Below are positions 1 to 11,829 of a stretch of 62,730 bases of DNA, piece by piece. Made by a program: the position numbers and the translations under genes. Within the stretch, counting starts at the first letter, position 1. Each line of letters starts with the position of its first letter. The stretch lies in assembly GCA_037447605.1 (NCBI GenBank), contig CM074812.1:479353-542082 (forward strand). The letters run 5' to 3'. A model generated the notes under the pieces. That model was not told the DNA's origin. It made no database searches and saw nothing but the letters and a program-made list of their open reading frames with translations. This DNA is from Zygnema circumcarinatum (lineage: Eukaryota; Streptophyta; Zygnematophyceae; Zygnematales; Zygnemataceae).

Positions 1-1
1 A

Positions 2-253
2 GTGATAGGAAGAGAGATAGGATGGGTAGGAGGACCGATAGGAGGGAGCTTTGCCTGGCAACTACCTCCTGAAACTGAAGGAGAAGACCTCACTGGGCAG
101 CTCTTAGAGGAGAGTGAGGAGGGAGAGGAGGGCGAGAGCGATGAGGAAGAGGAAGAGGAGGAAGACGAGAGTGTACATGTGCAGGGAAACTCCTCTACAG
201 TTCAGTTAGCCGTTCCTCCTGAAACGCCGTTAAGGTCAGACTTCCAGTTTTAG
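2..253 (+). CDS. 3'-terminal exon of an acidic protein, function unknown (partial)
   Basis: This frame is open from the left edge of the window to a TAG at 251-253, so it is probably the last exon of a gene that starts outside. The visible 83 residues hold a Gly/Ile/Trp-containing stretch followed by a strongly acidic tail (runs of Glu and Asp at about residues 35-55) and a short neutral C-terminus ending in Phe. Acidic tails of this kind occur in many nuclear and chaperone-like proteins; no family can be named. An intron acceptor could lie at the AG near position 47, so the true exon may be shorter. It converges with the carboxylesterase gene on the other strand. Confidence 0.4.
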   Translation: MIGREIGWVGGPIGGSFAWQLPPETEGEDLTGQLLEESEEGEEGESDEEEEEEEDESVHVQGNSSTVQLAVPPETPLRSDFQF

Positions 254-1473
254 TTTCAGTCTGATAGCAGCCACGGGTAATGTGAGGATTTTGGAAACCG
301 TGGGGCCCAATTTTGGACAAGTAAAAATTGTGTGAAACTGGAAACCATAAATTGTAAACTAGATTGATTGATTCAGACCCTTTTTTGTTTTTACCTCCTT
401 GCTTTTTTTTTGCATCTCCTTTTTTGCTTTTCCATCTGAGCCTTGTTATGTCTTCCTCTTTTTGCTTTCTTTGCTTTTTTTTCTTTCCGTTTGAATGTGG
501 GCAATGAAACATTAGGGAATATATGTTGGAGATCCAATAGAACTGCAAATTTTTAAATATATCTTGTCCTGTTTTCCTTTCGTTTTGTTCCCTTCCACTC
601 TGTTCGACACCTGCTACACCGACTCAAAGATTTTATTATGACACCAATCAATATTTTTCGGATTATAGTTCAATTTCGATTGAGTGAATTTGTTTAACCT
701 GCGGAACAATGATTAACAGTGCAGCTTTCAGATCAACAATCGCGAGGTCCAATCTTTAGCTTTCTCGTTACGTATTTGAAATCTAAACACGCATAGGAGT
801 TGTAGGGTTTTAGGGATTTCGGGATTTCGGGGTAATGCTAAATTTCTTAAAGAAATAAAAAAGGAAGGGGAGGGGTGGAGAAAAGGAAAGATAAGAAGCG
901 CAAATATCGATTTAAAGTGGCATTTTTCGGGCACTCCGTCTGCGTCTCCGTAAGAAGTTCTCTGTAGAACTGACAGACCATTTGGTCGACCAATTCTCCG
1001 ATTATTCCTCCCCTCCAACTGAAAGATAGGAAACTCACTAAATCACGTGAGCTCGCTCATTATTAACATTTTGGAAGCGCTCTCACTTATTGACATCTCC
1101 AACGACCTAAAAGAAACCTAAAAGCCGTAAATATGCCTACAAATAGGAAAAGAATCCTAAAGGCCCTGAAACAGTGGGATTGAGAAACTCTCCCAAAAGT
1201 ATATTTTCTTAGAAAGGCCAGCACCAGGTTGGATTCGAATGAAACACTACGACTTAATAGCACCACCCTGACCTCTGAAAGACCTAAAAGCCCCGAAACC
1301 CACCAACCCTAAAACGCCTGAAACCTGAACCCTAAACCCTAAACCTCACCGGGAACAGCAGATAAGAAAGCGCTTTCAGGCTCTTCAGGGATTTTAGGGT
1401 TTCTAGGTTTACTGACCGTCCACTATCAGACTCCATTGAGGCCGGGGATGCAGCTATGGGGAAGATATCAACC
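254..1473. other. Convergent spacer, no gene seen
   Basis: The stretch lies between the 3' ends of the partial acidic-protein gene and the carboxylesterase gene. It is AT-rich and has several stop codons in every frame. Around 1300-1400 there are runs of AAACCCTAAA (telo-box-like) sequence. No RNA gene or long open frame was recognised. Confidence 0.5.
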
Positions 1474-2861
1474 CTAATAGCATAGATCTCCGTTCTTTTG
1501 AACAATGCGTCTGTGAATCCACATGGAAATGTCCTCCGCGCAAGCCTCCGCCTGAGGAGTATTCAATAGAGGCTCCGCCGTGGCAAAGCCATGAACTACA
1601 TCTTTATAGTCGTTGACTTGAGCATCGACTCCAAACTTTTTCAAGAAGATGCTGTAAGCGACGGCTCGGTCTCTAAGCATGTCATGCTCCGCAGTGATGA
1701 GAAGAGTGGGAGGCATTCCGGGAGGGCACTCTCCTTTGACGAGAGGATTGCAAGCAGGATGATCAAGAGAGAATTCCTCCTCTTTGAGAAAGAGTCGCCA
1801 GACAAGGTTGAGTGTGGCTTTGTCATAAAAGTAAGAACTATCGCCTATCTTGATCTCCGCGGGAGTGGGACTCGAGCCTCCGAAAAGAGGGTACAGCAGT
1901 ACCTGGTACAGAGAATTCAGACAAAATACAAGAGACGCATAAGGGGGTCTGAATGTGATCCAATACAAAACGCTAAACAAAAGAAATTGGATGAAATCCA
2001 GGACAATACGCTACACGAATACAGTACACAAGACCCTAAAAAGGCTGATTCAATGCACCAGTTTTTGGAATCGTTCAAAACAGTAATGGCTTGAGCTTCT
2101 GAGGAAGGCAACCTAACATGTGAAATAACAGCAACTTGCGGTTTGAAGAAGAGGTAGTTGACAAACAGAAACTTACGTGTAAAATCATTTTTTTATTAGA
2201 TTCTGGCTCTACAATGCCTTTTGAATCATTTCTGAAAAGGCAGCACTGCTGAGCCATATGCCCTATATGTTTCGCTGAATTTAGATAAGTGTCGAAGGAA
2301 TCTGTCTTGAAAAAGTTGAAGGCATACAAATGCAGTTTTGAACTACAGCGGTAAGGAAATCTGAATAATCAAACTAATTCCGGCTAAAGGTCCCAGAATT
2401 CCATAAATAAATTAGATAGCTCAGAGCTGAAGAACCAATTGGTCGATTCTAGTAGACTTTGGAGGGAACGAGGGAAGGAGGGAAGGAGTGAGGGAGTGAA
2501 GGAAGTCTGCTTTTTGACTTAAGCTGCTCTGGGGCACGTCCAGTGAGAGCGCCTTTACCTGTGCTGCAATATTGACAAACCCTAATTCATGAGCTCCCTG
2601 TGGAGTGGAGGCCCTCCTCGCGACATGGTCAGCTATGTTGGCGCCGGAACTTACTCCCAATAAAATCACTCTGTTTTCTCACAGATCCACAGAAAGGAGA
2701 TGATTGGATGAATACAGTGCATAAAGGAGGGTGGTTTTTCTGCGACTGCGAAGTTCAGAGTCAAGTGCAGGGGGGTAAGAGAGAAAGAATTTAATCAATC
2801 AACCCCAACCACATAGCTTTCCTGCTTAGGGAGTGCGAGAGAGAGACCGAGAGAGGAGAGC

Positions 2862-2925
<64 letters not shown>

Positions 2926-4052
2926 AACAGAGGGGGGAGGTGAGAGAAAGCGAGTAAAAAAAAGGTAACAAGAAATAGGAAAGGTTGTTGTAGCCTTCAC
3001 ATAGTAAGTACCTTGAAAAATCCGCATGCATTTGCAGCCATGGATCCACGACTTCGTGTATGAGCGATCTCGCTGTTTCTCTCAGTTCGGAAAGATCTGG
3101 ATTCCGCTTCCAATTTATCGCTGCTGCGGGAGACGTGTCATTGTTAATCAAAGTTGCTTCATGTGCAAGCCATCTCAAAACTTCATAGCCATCGTCATAA
3201 GCCGCGGGATACTTGTGCTCAGGAGCCAGCCTGTATCCAACAGCAATAACAATGCAGTTGCATACCTACAAGTAGACAAATAGAAGATAATGGGGAAGAA
3301 ATTTAAACGAGGAAATTAGGAATACTGGGGAGGTATGAATAAAATCCGGAATGCGAAAAGCGACTGTGAAAACAATTGATAAAAAAAGAAGTAAAAAAGT
3401 GCAGAATTGAACAGAGTCAGCATAACCTATATTTAGGAAATGTAGCTGCAAATCAGTTTTTTTTTTTTTTCTCCAATTCAGCACCTGCAACATCACACAC
3501 ACACATCACATCCAGATCACATCTAGCCGGGACCTAAACAACCCTAAAACCCCTAAAAATTCTAAAACACCTCTCCCTCGCCCTCCTCACCTTGGCAATG
3601 CGCCGACAAAAGGCATCATTTGCAGGAGTGTCTTTACTACCAACAACAAATCCACCAGCATGAAACTGCACGATGAGCGGCAGCTTGTGATTGTTTGATC
3701 CCTGCTTCGGTATGTATCCTCTATAAGGCGGCTCATCGCTTGAATCCTGCATGATATTATTATCTGTTGATGTTGAGACTTCCGAAGAAGAGTGTACTTT
3801 CACTCCCATCTTCTTCACCATCCAGCTGTATCCATGGATCGCTCCAGACTGGATGGCTGAATCAGGCAGAAAGATCCGAACAGAAAGGCCTGCATCGATC
3901 ATGATATCTTTCGTTGCTACGCCGTCGAAGAATGCGGCGTTTGGAGGAACCTTCTTTGCATCGCTTCGAAATGGGCCGTCTTTTCGATCAAAGCGATATT
4001 TCAGAATCATTTTGAAGAGAGCGCTGTAGACTCGTAAACTCATAGGCGGCAT
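1474..4052 (-). CDS. Plant CXE-type carboxylesterase (CXE11/CXE16-like), alpha/beta hydrolase
   Basis: Serine carboxylesterase of the hormone-sensitive-lipase/GID1-like CXE family, 418 aa. Exons on the minus strand: 4052-3591, 3265-3012, 2670-2559, 1902-1474; all introns are GT-AG and phases close (0, 2, 0). The N-terminus, the FxDGVATKDI segment and the VGYRLAPE motif match what I recall of land-plant CXE11/16. The nucleophile elbow is G-V-S-S-G (Ser about 246), the acid is in AEHDMLRD (Asp about 350) and the base in VHGFA (His about 380). The oxyanion-hole motif, normally HGGG, reads HAGG (about 134-137). Arabidopsis homologues are soluble esterases of unsettled substrate; there are no GID1-specific signs and the catalytic His is kept, so a gibberellin receptor role is unlikely. 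Intron 2 holds a CT tract (sense) of about 55 bp. Confidence 0.9.
2866..2922. repeat. (GA)n microsatellite in carboxylesterase intron 2
   Basis: About 27 nearly perfect GA dinucleotides on the plus strand. On the gene's sense strand this is a CT tract between exons 2 and 3, so it may serve as or mimic a polypyrimidine tract. Confidence 0.9.
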
Positions 4053-5955
4053 TTTGAGAAGCGATGCCGCTTACAAATAAAAAAAGGGAATCTTGGTCGA
4101 GTATCTTATGTTGTTCCTTAACCAGCTGGCGATTGCAGCTGAGCGTAAACCAAGCGTTTTTTTAAGCAATGACAGAACGAAGGTCAGAGCTGCAAATCTG
4201 CAATATAGCTGCTTCAGGACTTAACAATACAACTGGAAAAAAGCTCAAAATCTAAGTACACCAACAATTCATGGCAGGAATCTTGGTTCCAAATGTGGAT
4301 TGGAAGCGAGCAGGAGTCGCAGTTGAATGAGGAACAACGGTTTGCTGAACAGCAGCACACTTTTGAAGTTTTGAATGCTTCAAATATTTGCTCCTAACTC
4401 TCTCCCTCTCAATCTCTCTCTCTACCTCTCAATCTCTCCTCTCAATCTCTCTAACTCTCCGTCTCAATCTCTCTCTCCCTCACAGTCTCTCCCACTCGCT
4501 CTCTCCCTCTCCCCTGCCTGCAGGAATCTTCAAGACAGAACTACGGTGGGCTTGAATCAAACCAATGGGCACTGGCCACGTATGTACAAGCGTACGCGTG
4601 GCGAGCCCTCATTGGAGGACTCTCGCGTAAGAGTTCGCAATGGAGCACTCGGTTTGATGTCAGAGCTGCCCCTCGGAAAATAGTTTAGAGGAAAACATTC
4701 TCCTGCCCGTTTTACCTGCCCGGAGCGTCGTTTCCATAAGCCCATTGGCTGGAACTTGAAGATGTGACATCAACAGAACACCTTGAAAAATGATTTAATT
4801 ATGACATACTGTATAGAATCGGTATGTTTTATTAATACTTTTCAATATATGTTTGTACTAATTCTATTTTAAGAAATCTCTGTTTGATTTTATTTCTTTT
4901 CCAGGTTAACGGTCAAACTGGACTTCAAATTTATTACAGAATCATCCACGTGTCGGCACGTGATTGACCAAAGATGTGGGAGAAGGAACTTCGGAGATAA
5001 ACCCGGAAGTTGAACGACCCAAAAGTTAGCCCATTTCCGGACCCACTTCCATGGGTCTCGGTTTTGCTGCGCTCGAGTCGCTCGGTGAATCATCGACGAG
5101 GTTGATCAGAGATCCATCGATATAAGTAAAGCAGGTTTGAATTCCCCTTCGACCGTTTCCGTCGGATCAACTTTAGGCATGTGAAACCCGTTGATCCCGA
5201 GAGAAAGCCATCCCCGAGACTTTGGGAAATGTCGGCGAAAGCGGACAACAAATGTCGGTGCGTTCCCTCGCCCTAACAAACATGTCAACGGTCAAAGGAT
5301 CCATGACGGCAGCTAAACTGCGGTTCCATGCCAAATTAATTTTACTACAGTTCAAGCAGTTCTATGATAACTAAGACAGTTGGATCCACAGTACCAAATA
5401 TTTTTTTTTTTTTTTTTTTTTTTAAATTCCACGGAATGGGCCAACCCTTGATTGCCACGTAAGCAAACATCTCTCTCGCGGCGAGCTCTGATTGGATCAT
5501 CATTTGCTTGAAGTGGACTCAGTATTGTAGTCAGGCCAAGGCCCTGAGGCCTTAAACCCTGCGAAATCGTGACGTGACGTTTTACTTAGAACTTTCGCTG
5601 AATCAGGATTTAGCTGCGCGCCAAAACGGGCTTTTCCGCCGGCGCCCTCGCCCGCTTCGCCGAAGGAACGTTCAGGGCTCGGCCATGGCTGCCGGCCCTC
5701 GCCTCCTCTTCCTCCGCAGTCTCCCTAAGGCGATGCTTCACATCCATGGTTAGGATCTGCAGTAGCTCATTGAAATTTAGGGTTGTAACCACCGCTTAAA
5801 AACCTCTGGATGTTTCCCAATTTAACGTTGTAAACCCTAAAAACTCCAGTCCTTTGAAGGTGAGGAACTGTTTCAATGGAGGATATGAAAAATGGTTAGG
5901 GTTTAAGTTATTCTGAGGGTTTTGAGAGCGCGAATGAGCTTCACGCTGGCGGCGA
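4053..5955. other. Divergent promoter region between carboxylesterase and BELL genes
   Basis: The two flanking genes are transcribed away from this 1.9 kb spacer. It contains a degenerate CT tract at about 4396-4515, a pure T run at 5401-5423, CACGTG/ACGT elements near 4947-4965, an ACGT pair near 5570-5580 (CGTGACGTGACG), and the GC-rich 5' region of the BELL gene. A minus-strand open frame at 5610-5792 has no recognisable domain and was not called. No other gene is supported. Confidence 0.5.
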
Positions 5956-6020
5956 ATGAGTCAGCTTCGAGCTGCTCAAGCTGCGCCTGCATACAGGTCA
6001 AGCCCGTTCTATGCTACTAA
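5876..6020 (+). promoter_or_regulatory. Upstream ATGs and overlapping uORF in the BELL leader
   Basis: If transcription begins upstream of 5876, the leader has an 8-codon uORF (5876-5899) and a second, 29-codon frame starting at 5934 that overlaps the main ATG at 5956 in a different frame and stops at 6018-6020. An overlapping uORF would lower main-frame initiation. The transcription start is not known from sequence. Confidence 0.45.
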
Positions 6021-9000
6021 TACGTTCGTAAATGAGCAGCGTGAAAAATGGGTCGAATTCGCAGTTGGAGATCCGCAGCTTCAAGCAGAAATGAAGGCCT
6101 ATTTTGACGACGTGGCTCCTCACTCATCACCATCTGCTGTTTTCTCCTTCCCTTCCGCAATCGACGAATTGGCAGATTCATCAATGAATTCAATCTTTCT
6201 GCTCCCTTCAAGAGAAGAGGAGCCTTCCTTAAGTTCTTTCCCCAAAATCGAGGTCGCCTCTTCTTCCACTTTTTCAACCTTTAATAGTAACTTGCGTGAT
6301 ACTCCTAACTCGAATTATGGTACTAATTTGAATTATGATTCAGCGCGGGTCTCAGGTAGTCAGCTTAGTAGAGGCCTGAACGTAATGGGCCCTCCATTCA
6401 TGCCTAGAGATGACTGGTTCAACTCAGCAAGAGGGCTCCTAGAAGATGTTTGGGAAGCCCAAATTCATATAAATTTATCAAATTGCAAACAGGATTCGGA
6501 GAAAGATGATGTCTTCTTTTCTAGAAATCTCGAGATTTCAAAGGAAACCCAAAAACGGGCCCTTCTTGAATACTCTGAAAACCCAAACTCTCTTACGGAC
6601 TTGGACACAATTCGGTTACCGACCTTGACCGAGCATGAGATACAAAAGCTGCTTGAGGAATTTCCTCTTGAAGATTGTCTTCTCCCTGAAGTTCTGGACC
6701 CTGTCCTTGTCCCTGACGCCGAGCTCATTAGAACGCCAAAATTGCCTCCAAGGCAGGAGAGCGCTCCTCCTCCCTGCTCTGTCACCACGTCTCATAAAAT
6801 TTCGCATACAGAGGAAATTGGGGCAATTGGAAGCAGTCAAGAACTGCAGCATTCCAAAGCATATGATATGGTTGATCCCGAGCTTCAACCTTCTTCTAGT
6901 GCGAACCCAGAGAAGGTTGATTTTTCTGGAATTGACTACGAGAGCAGTGCCGAGTCAAGTAGCAGCTTCGATGATGATGAGACGATCGATGACGGAGACT
7001 TGGAACCGAGTGAAACATTGAAGAGGGAGGAGGGGGGGCAGAAGAACTCTACTATGGTTTACATGAGAGAGAGAGAACAGCATGCCCCGTTCTCTATGGC
7101 AAAGCGTCCTTCGTCAGAAATGGAACTGGCATCGTCTAAGGCTATGGCTGAATACCATCCTGAAGTGGGCATCAGTGCGAAGTTCTCAAAGGGTGCAAAC
7201 AGGGACATAATAGAAAGACTTATGGTGGAACAAGGGGGAAGGTCAACCAAGAGCAGCGATGAGATTGAGAAAGGGTTAACTTCATTCTTGTTGGAGGGTT
7301 TACCTGACGTTGATTCCACCAAACGTGACCGGAGTGGATCCACGGAGGCTTTTACAAAAATTCAAACTGCTCTTCGAAAGAAGAAACAGAAGGACGGTGT
7401 TGATCAGAGTGGAATCGGGAGGTTACGAGGAATGACGTCAACTTTGGATCCGGGGATGCTGGCCGGTGTGAACGGTCTGCTTTTGGCTGCAGAAAAGGTG
7501 AATCCTTTTACTTGATGAATTTTTTGATGATTCAAATATTATTTAATTTCGAATAGGAATATAAAGACATATGATTGAACCTGTTAAAAATCGTTTTTTC
7601 CAACCTTTGACTCATATATATTCTGCCAGGTTCCGGTAGAAAGAATTATCATCTAAGGGAGGGGAGGGAGGTAGAGAAGGACTGGTACTCTCAAGACTCA
7701 GGAGATGACCTTACAAACTGCTACGACGTCAGCAGGTTGCAGCTGACGTCAGCACGGCTGCCGGAGTATTGAGCTTACCGGAGCTTGTCAAGAGGGAGAT
7801 TGCGGATCTGACTGCCAATGAGAAACGTCCGGAAGGGGCAATGGCCGCCCTAAGCTTGATGAAGGGCGGGAGTTTGAACGGCCTTAACGACTCAACCTGT
7901 GACTATTTGATCAGAGTGGAATCGCTAATAGCGGTAATGTCTAAGAAATTTATGATTTTGAGCTATTCGAGTGATTGAGATTTAGGATTTTGTGGTCAAT
8001 ATTTAGAGAGGGTTTAGGGTTTTAAGTAAATGTAGGAAGATATGCTCTAGTTTCCTTGTGTGACTCGGCGAGTATGAATGGTTCAAAGTTGAGAGTCTGA
8101 GGTTTTCCCATGTTGGAGGACATGCTTGGATTTTAGCTGCAGCTGAAACTGTAACTATAACTGGAACTGGGGTTGAATTTGAAGGAAAAGGCGATGCTTC
8201 AACACATCGAGGAAAACGAATGCTTCAAATAGGGGAGGTCAGACTTAGCTCGGAGCGTACTAAACACCCGAATTTAGTATACTGAAAGTCAAAGTTTTGT
8301 GTACGAATTCCGGGTCGGGATTTGCGGCTCCGCTGAACCCAATCGTATCGAAATGCGTACCTAGCCAATGCTTAATTCGCCCGACAGGCGTACTAATTTT
8401 GATTTGGCCATGGTCAAAGTCTGAACCACCCTAATATACGACTTTTCAATTTCTTACTTGTGCTTTTTTCCGTATTGTACCGCAGAGCTTCATAAGCATG
8501 ATAGACGCAGAAATTGACGCTCCATTTGAACGGCTCAAGCAAGACCTCAAAGAAACGATCCTCCATTTCGTCCAACTGAACGGGAACATGCAGTCAAGCA
8601 GCTGGCTCTCAAAGGTACCATTCTTTAAACACAGTTAATTTTGGAATTGAGTTTTAGAAAGCCAATATAAAATATTTCAGAATCCGGATCCTTAAAACTA
8701 TTGAAGAACACTAGAAGATATTGACACCCTGTATCAACTTCATGTTGTACAGGTCGACCACCTCCAAGAGTTCCATGCAGCTGCTCGCCGTCAAGCTCTC
8801 AAAGCTCTCCGAACCGCCATTCTTGAAACACCTTTTTCCCGTCCCTTAACCCTAATTATCCCTCCAAACCCCATAACAACTTCACTACTGCAACACCCTT
8901 CTCTTCAAACAATTCCAGACCTTAAAAAGGAGCCCGTAACCTCGCCCCTCCCCTCACCAGCCCCTCCCATTCCCTTCAACAAAACGGAAACTAAAACTGC

Positions 9001-10320
9001 ACCCCTACTATATGTAACGAGCCGTCAAGCCGACTTAACCATCCAGGGTTCAGCGCTTGCTCCCTCACAATTGGCAGACTCCAGAGAGGAAAAACCCTCA
9101 ACCCTGGGTTCTGAAAACGCCTTAGCACTAACCTTAATTCCAGAGGAGAGAGAGCAGCCGAGCGAGCCGGGCTCGTCACGAGGAGCGTCGATCAATAGAA
9201 ATCAACGGTCGCCCGTGAACCCCAACTTGAGGGTTTACGCGCATGCAGCGCCATGCGCGGAGCCGCCGGCGAACAGCGGCAGAATTTTGTCCGTGCGCAA
9301 GCTGAAGGGCCTCTCCGGAGCGCGGGGGGACCTCCCGCAGGCCGCGGCCAATCGGATGAAGGAATGGCTCCTCAACCACTGGGACAGACCGTACGTTCCG
9401 TGTTCTATGTTGAACTGAACGGGAAATGTTAAACGACAATTTGTAAACGGGAAGTTGAACGGGAAATGTTGAGCGGGAAATGTTAAACGGGAAAGGTTAA
9501 ACGGGAAACGTTGAACGGGAAATGTTGAACGGAAAATGTTGAACGGGAAATGTTGCATGGAGGCACATAGACTTTAAAATTGGATTAGGTTTGTCTAAGA
9601 ATAATAAATCTAATAAGTCTAATTCTTAGAGGAGGTTGTCTTTACAAAGGTATATGCCTTTATCGAGCGTGACTTTAGCAATCCTTGCATGTGATATCGA
9701 CGATGCCCAAGACTGTCATTTTTATCCTTTTATTTATTTTATTTTATTTGGTGTCTATCTGTGTTGCAGGTATCCGGGCAGGGAAGAAAAAAAGCAGCTC
9801 GCAAACAGCTGCTCGATCACCGTCAAACAGGTCAAACAGAGCTCACTTTTTTAATTCTGCCCTTATTTTTTTTTTTTTCTGTGTGCGTGCCAGTGTTGAA
9901 TTGGGTTTTTTCACGAAATCTTATCAAAAAAAAGAAGGGTTGGGGCTTTATTTCTAAGCAGGTGGACGACTGGATGGTGAATGCGCGAGCGCGTTTTTGG
10001 AAGCCCTTGGTAAAACGCGAAACCCTAAAATCTCAAAATTTTGCAACCCTAAAAACGAAACCCTAAAATTTCTTACTTCGTGAAGCGCAGACTCTCCTGC
10101 TTACCATCCCAAACCTTGGTCCTGATTTCCTAGGAATCATATTTGAATTTAAGATTTAACATATTCAAAATATTCAAAATGTTGGACGTTTTTAAGGAGA
10201 AAAGTGCTCAAACTGTCACCCTTTTTCTGAGGAGGTTGGTTTGGGCAGACGCTGGAAATGGCGAAAGAGCTGCAACAGGAAAATGCAGCTCGAAAAGAGG
10301 AAGCTTCTCGAAAGTGGTGA
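5956..10320 (+). CDS. BELL-class TALE homeodomain transcription factor
   Basis: Nuclear DNA-binding protein that in the family pairs with KNOX partners; KNOX/BELL pairs control zygote and diploid development in green algae and mosses. Exons: 5956-7497, 7736-7933, 8486-8614, 8753-9390, 9770-9830, 9962-10009, 10249-10320; phases close and give about 895 aa. Residues 1-514 are Ser/acidic-rich and unrecognised. A BELL-type helical domain starts near residue 581 (SMIDAEID...) and ends with RxxLKxLRTAI near 660. The homeodomain (about 817-872) has the three-residue loop signature PYP in exon 5 and recognition helix VDDWMVNARARFWKP in exon 6; canonical BELL has WFIN-A-R. W48, N51 and R53 are kept, F49 is Met. 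The start of exon 2 could be 7733 instead, and the last exon could splice on at GTGAGC (10316) instead of stopping at TGA 10318-10320. Confidence 0.85.
8231..8433 (+). mobile_element. MITE-like repeat, copy A, inside BELL intron 2
   Basis: About 203 bp that recur with high similarity at 26773-26973 and, inverted, at 27014-27180. The ends form imperfect terminal inverted repeats (GGGAGTCAGAC-type start, GTCTGACTCTCCC-type end; in this copy GGGAGGTCAGAC and GTCTGAACCACC). No coding capacity. Short TA-containing flanks could be the target duplication, but they are too short to be sure. The family is unnamed to my knowledge. Confidence 0.7.
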
Positions 10321-10350
10321 GCGCGTGCCACTACTATTAACTGTTCTCTC

Positions 10351-10400
10351 TCTCTCTCTCCACTCCACTCTCTCTCTCGCTCCATCACTCCATCTCCATA

Positions 10401-10442
<42 letters not shown>

Positions 10443-10520
10443 GGTCCATCTCTCTCTTTCTCTCGCTCCATCACTCTCTCTCTCTCTCGTTCTCTTTCCC
10501 ACTCTCTCTCTCTCTCTCCC
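10351..10520. repeat. (CT)n tract at the 3' end of the BELL gene
   Basis: Imperfect CT microsatellite on the sense strand, directly after the predicted stop. It lies in the 3' UTR if the stop at 10320 is used, or in an intron if the alternative donor is used. Confidence 0.85.
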
Positions 10521-10543
10521 GCTCTGGAACCGCATAACCTTAG

Positions 10544-10549
10544 AATAAA
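10544..10549 (+). terminator. Possible poly(A) signal of the BELL gene
   Basis: A perfect AATAAA hexamer about 225 bases after the predicted BELL stop codon, just past the CT tract. It supports the 3' UTR reading of the tract, but green-lineage poly(A) signals are loose, so support is modest. Confidence 0.35.
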
Positions 10550-10850
10550 GGTTCAATACTGGAAAAACATATTTATATATACTCGTTTTCCAGATTTCCT
10601 CAAGACGGAAAATTGACTGTCCGTTTTTTAGGGTTCATTACTTGCACATACAGCTGATGCGTTTTTTCGGCGATCTGCTCATTTCACACGTGCAGATGTC
10701 ATTCTTCGACTGCCATGTTTTAGGGTTTAGAGGGGCTCAGGGCTTACGGTTTGTGGTTCGAAGGCTGGGGCTAAAATTTAGGGCTTGGGATTTCAGATTC
10801 AAAGGTTTATGAGGGTTGAGGGTTTAAGAGTTAGGTTCAGAAGCTGGAAT

Positions 10851-10876
10851 TTAGGGTTTAGGGTTTAGGGTTTAGG
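10851..10876. repeat. Short interstitial telomere repeat (TTTAGGG)n
   Basis: Between three and four tandem copies of the Arabidopsis-type telomere heptamer TTTAGGG, in a spacer with many further single GGGTTTAGG motifs. It is too short to indicate a chromosome end and is more likely a telo-box cluster or a repair insertion. Confidence 0.7.
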
Positions 10877-10877
10877 A

Positions 10878-11643
10878 AGCCGAATAAAACGGCAATTAAC
10901 CACAAGCTAGTCAATTAGTCATTATTCATTAGTCAAAAACAATTACAAATCGATTTTAAGTAACTGTAATTAAACAAGCGTACGGTTAACCACAACACTG
11001 ACCACATCATGTTTATATTTGGTTAACCATTTCATGCCTCATGGTTAACCAACCACTTCTTGAGACAAACAAAGATTAGGGTTTAAAAGTTTCCGGGGCT
11101 TCTTTTTATTTCCGCGGAGGCGACAAGATGGGACTTGAGTCGCCGGCGGTCGCCCAGTGAGGGTTGTTGTTGGGGTTCAGGGCGCGATCCGACGGCGGAG
11201 AGAGGCCGAACGAGTCTTGGCGGACGATCGGACGGTCGGGACGCGCCGGCAGCGGACCGGCGGCATCGAACGGCTCGGCGGATTGCGAGCCGCCGGCTGC
11301 ATGCCTCTGCATGCGGGAGGGCGGGGCGAGGCGCTCCGACGTTATGCCTGAAAGAAAGGAAAAAATAAAGAGAGATTGTGGTGATTGAGAGGAGAAAGAG
11401 AGAGAGAGAGATGATTACTAGGGGAGGCAGAGAGAGGAAGTGAAAGGACGACCTCCCTCCTTTCGCCTTTCCCCCCCTCTCTCTAGGAAGAGAGTGCGTG
11501 GCTATGAAAGAGGTCGAAAAAAGGAGAGCAGCATGAGAGAATCTCTCTCTTTCTCTCTCTCTCCCTCCCCTCCTCCCCTCGCTCCCTCTCTCTCCATGAG
11601 GGGATGCATGTGCGCGCCCATGTCCTTGAGAAACAGAAAATTT

Positions 11644-11728
<85 letters not shown>

Positions 11729-11829
11729 AAGAGATAAAAATCCCCAAGGAATCGGAAACCTCCCATTCCTCCACAGCCCCCAAGATTCTCTCATGTAGAG
11801 TCTCTAAAAACTTAGGGTTTCCAAGGCCT
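10878..11829. other. Convergent spacer between BELL and DOMON-b561 genes
   Basis: The first part (10880-11080) is AT-rich with repeated GGTTAACCA-like motifs. The second part is GC-rich with purine tracts, including a pure GA run of about 70 bp at 11651-11716. Long open frames on both strands here arise from the GA/CT repeats and show no domain. Confidence 0.5.

Noticed and set aside
5610-5792. Minus-strand 60-aa frame with LTMDVKHRLRE, briefly reminiscent of a TAF histone fold
   Set aside because: Similarity covers only a few residues and the rest does not continue the fold; no flanking exon was found.
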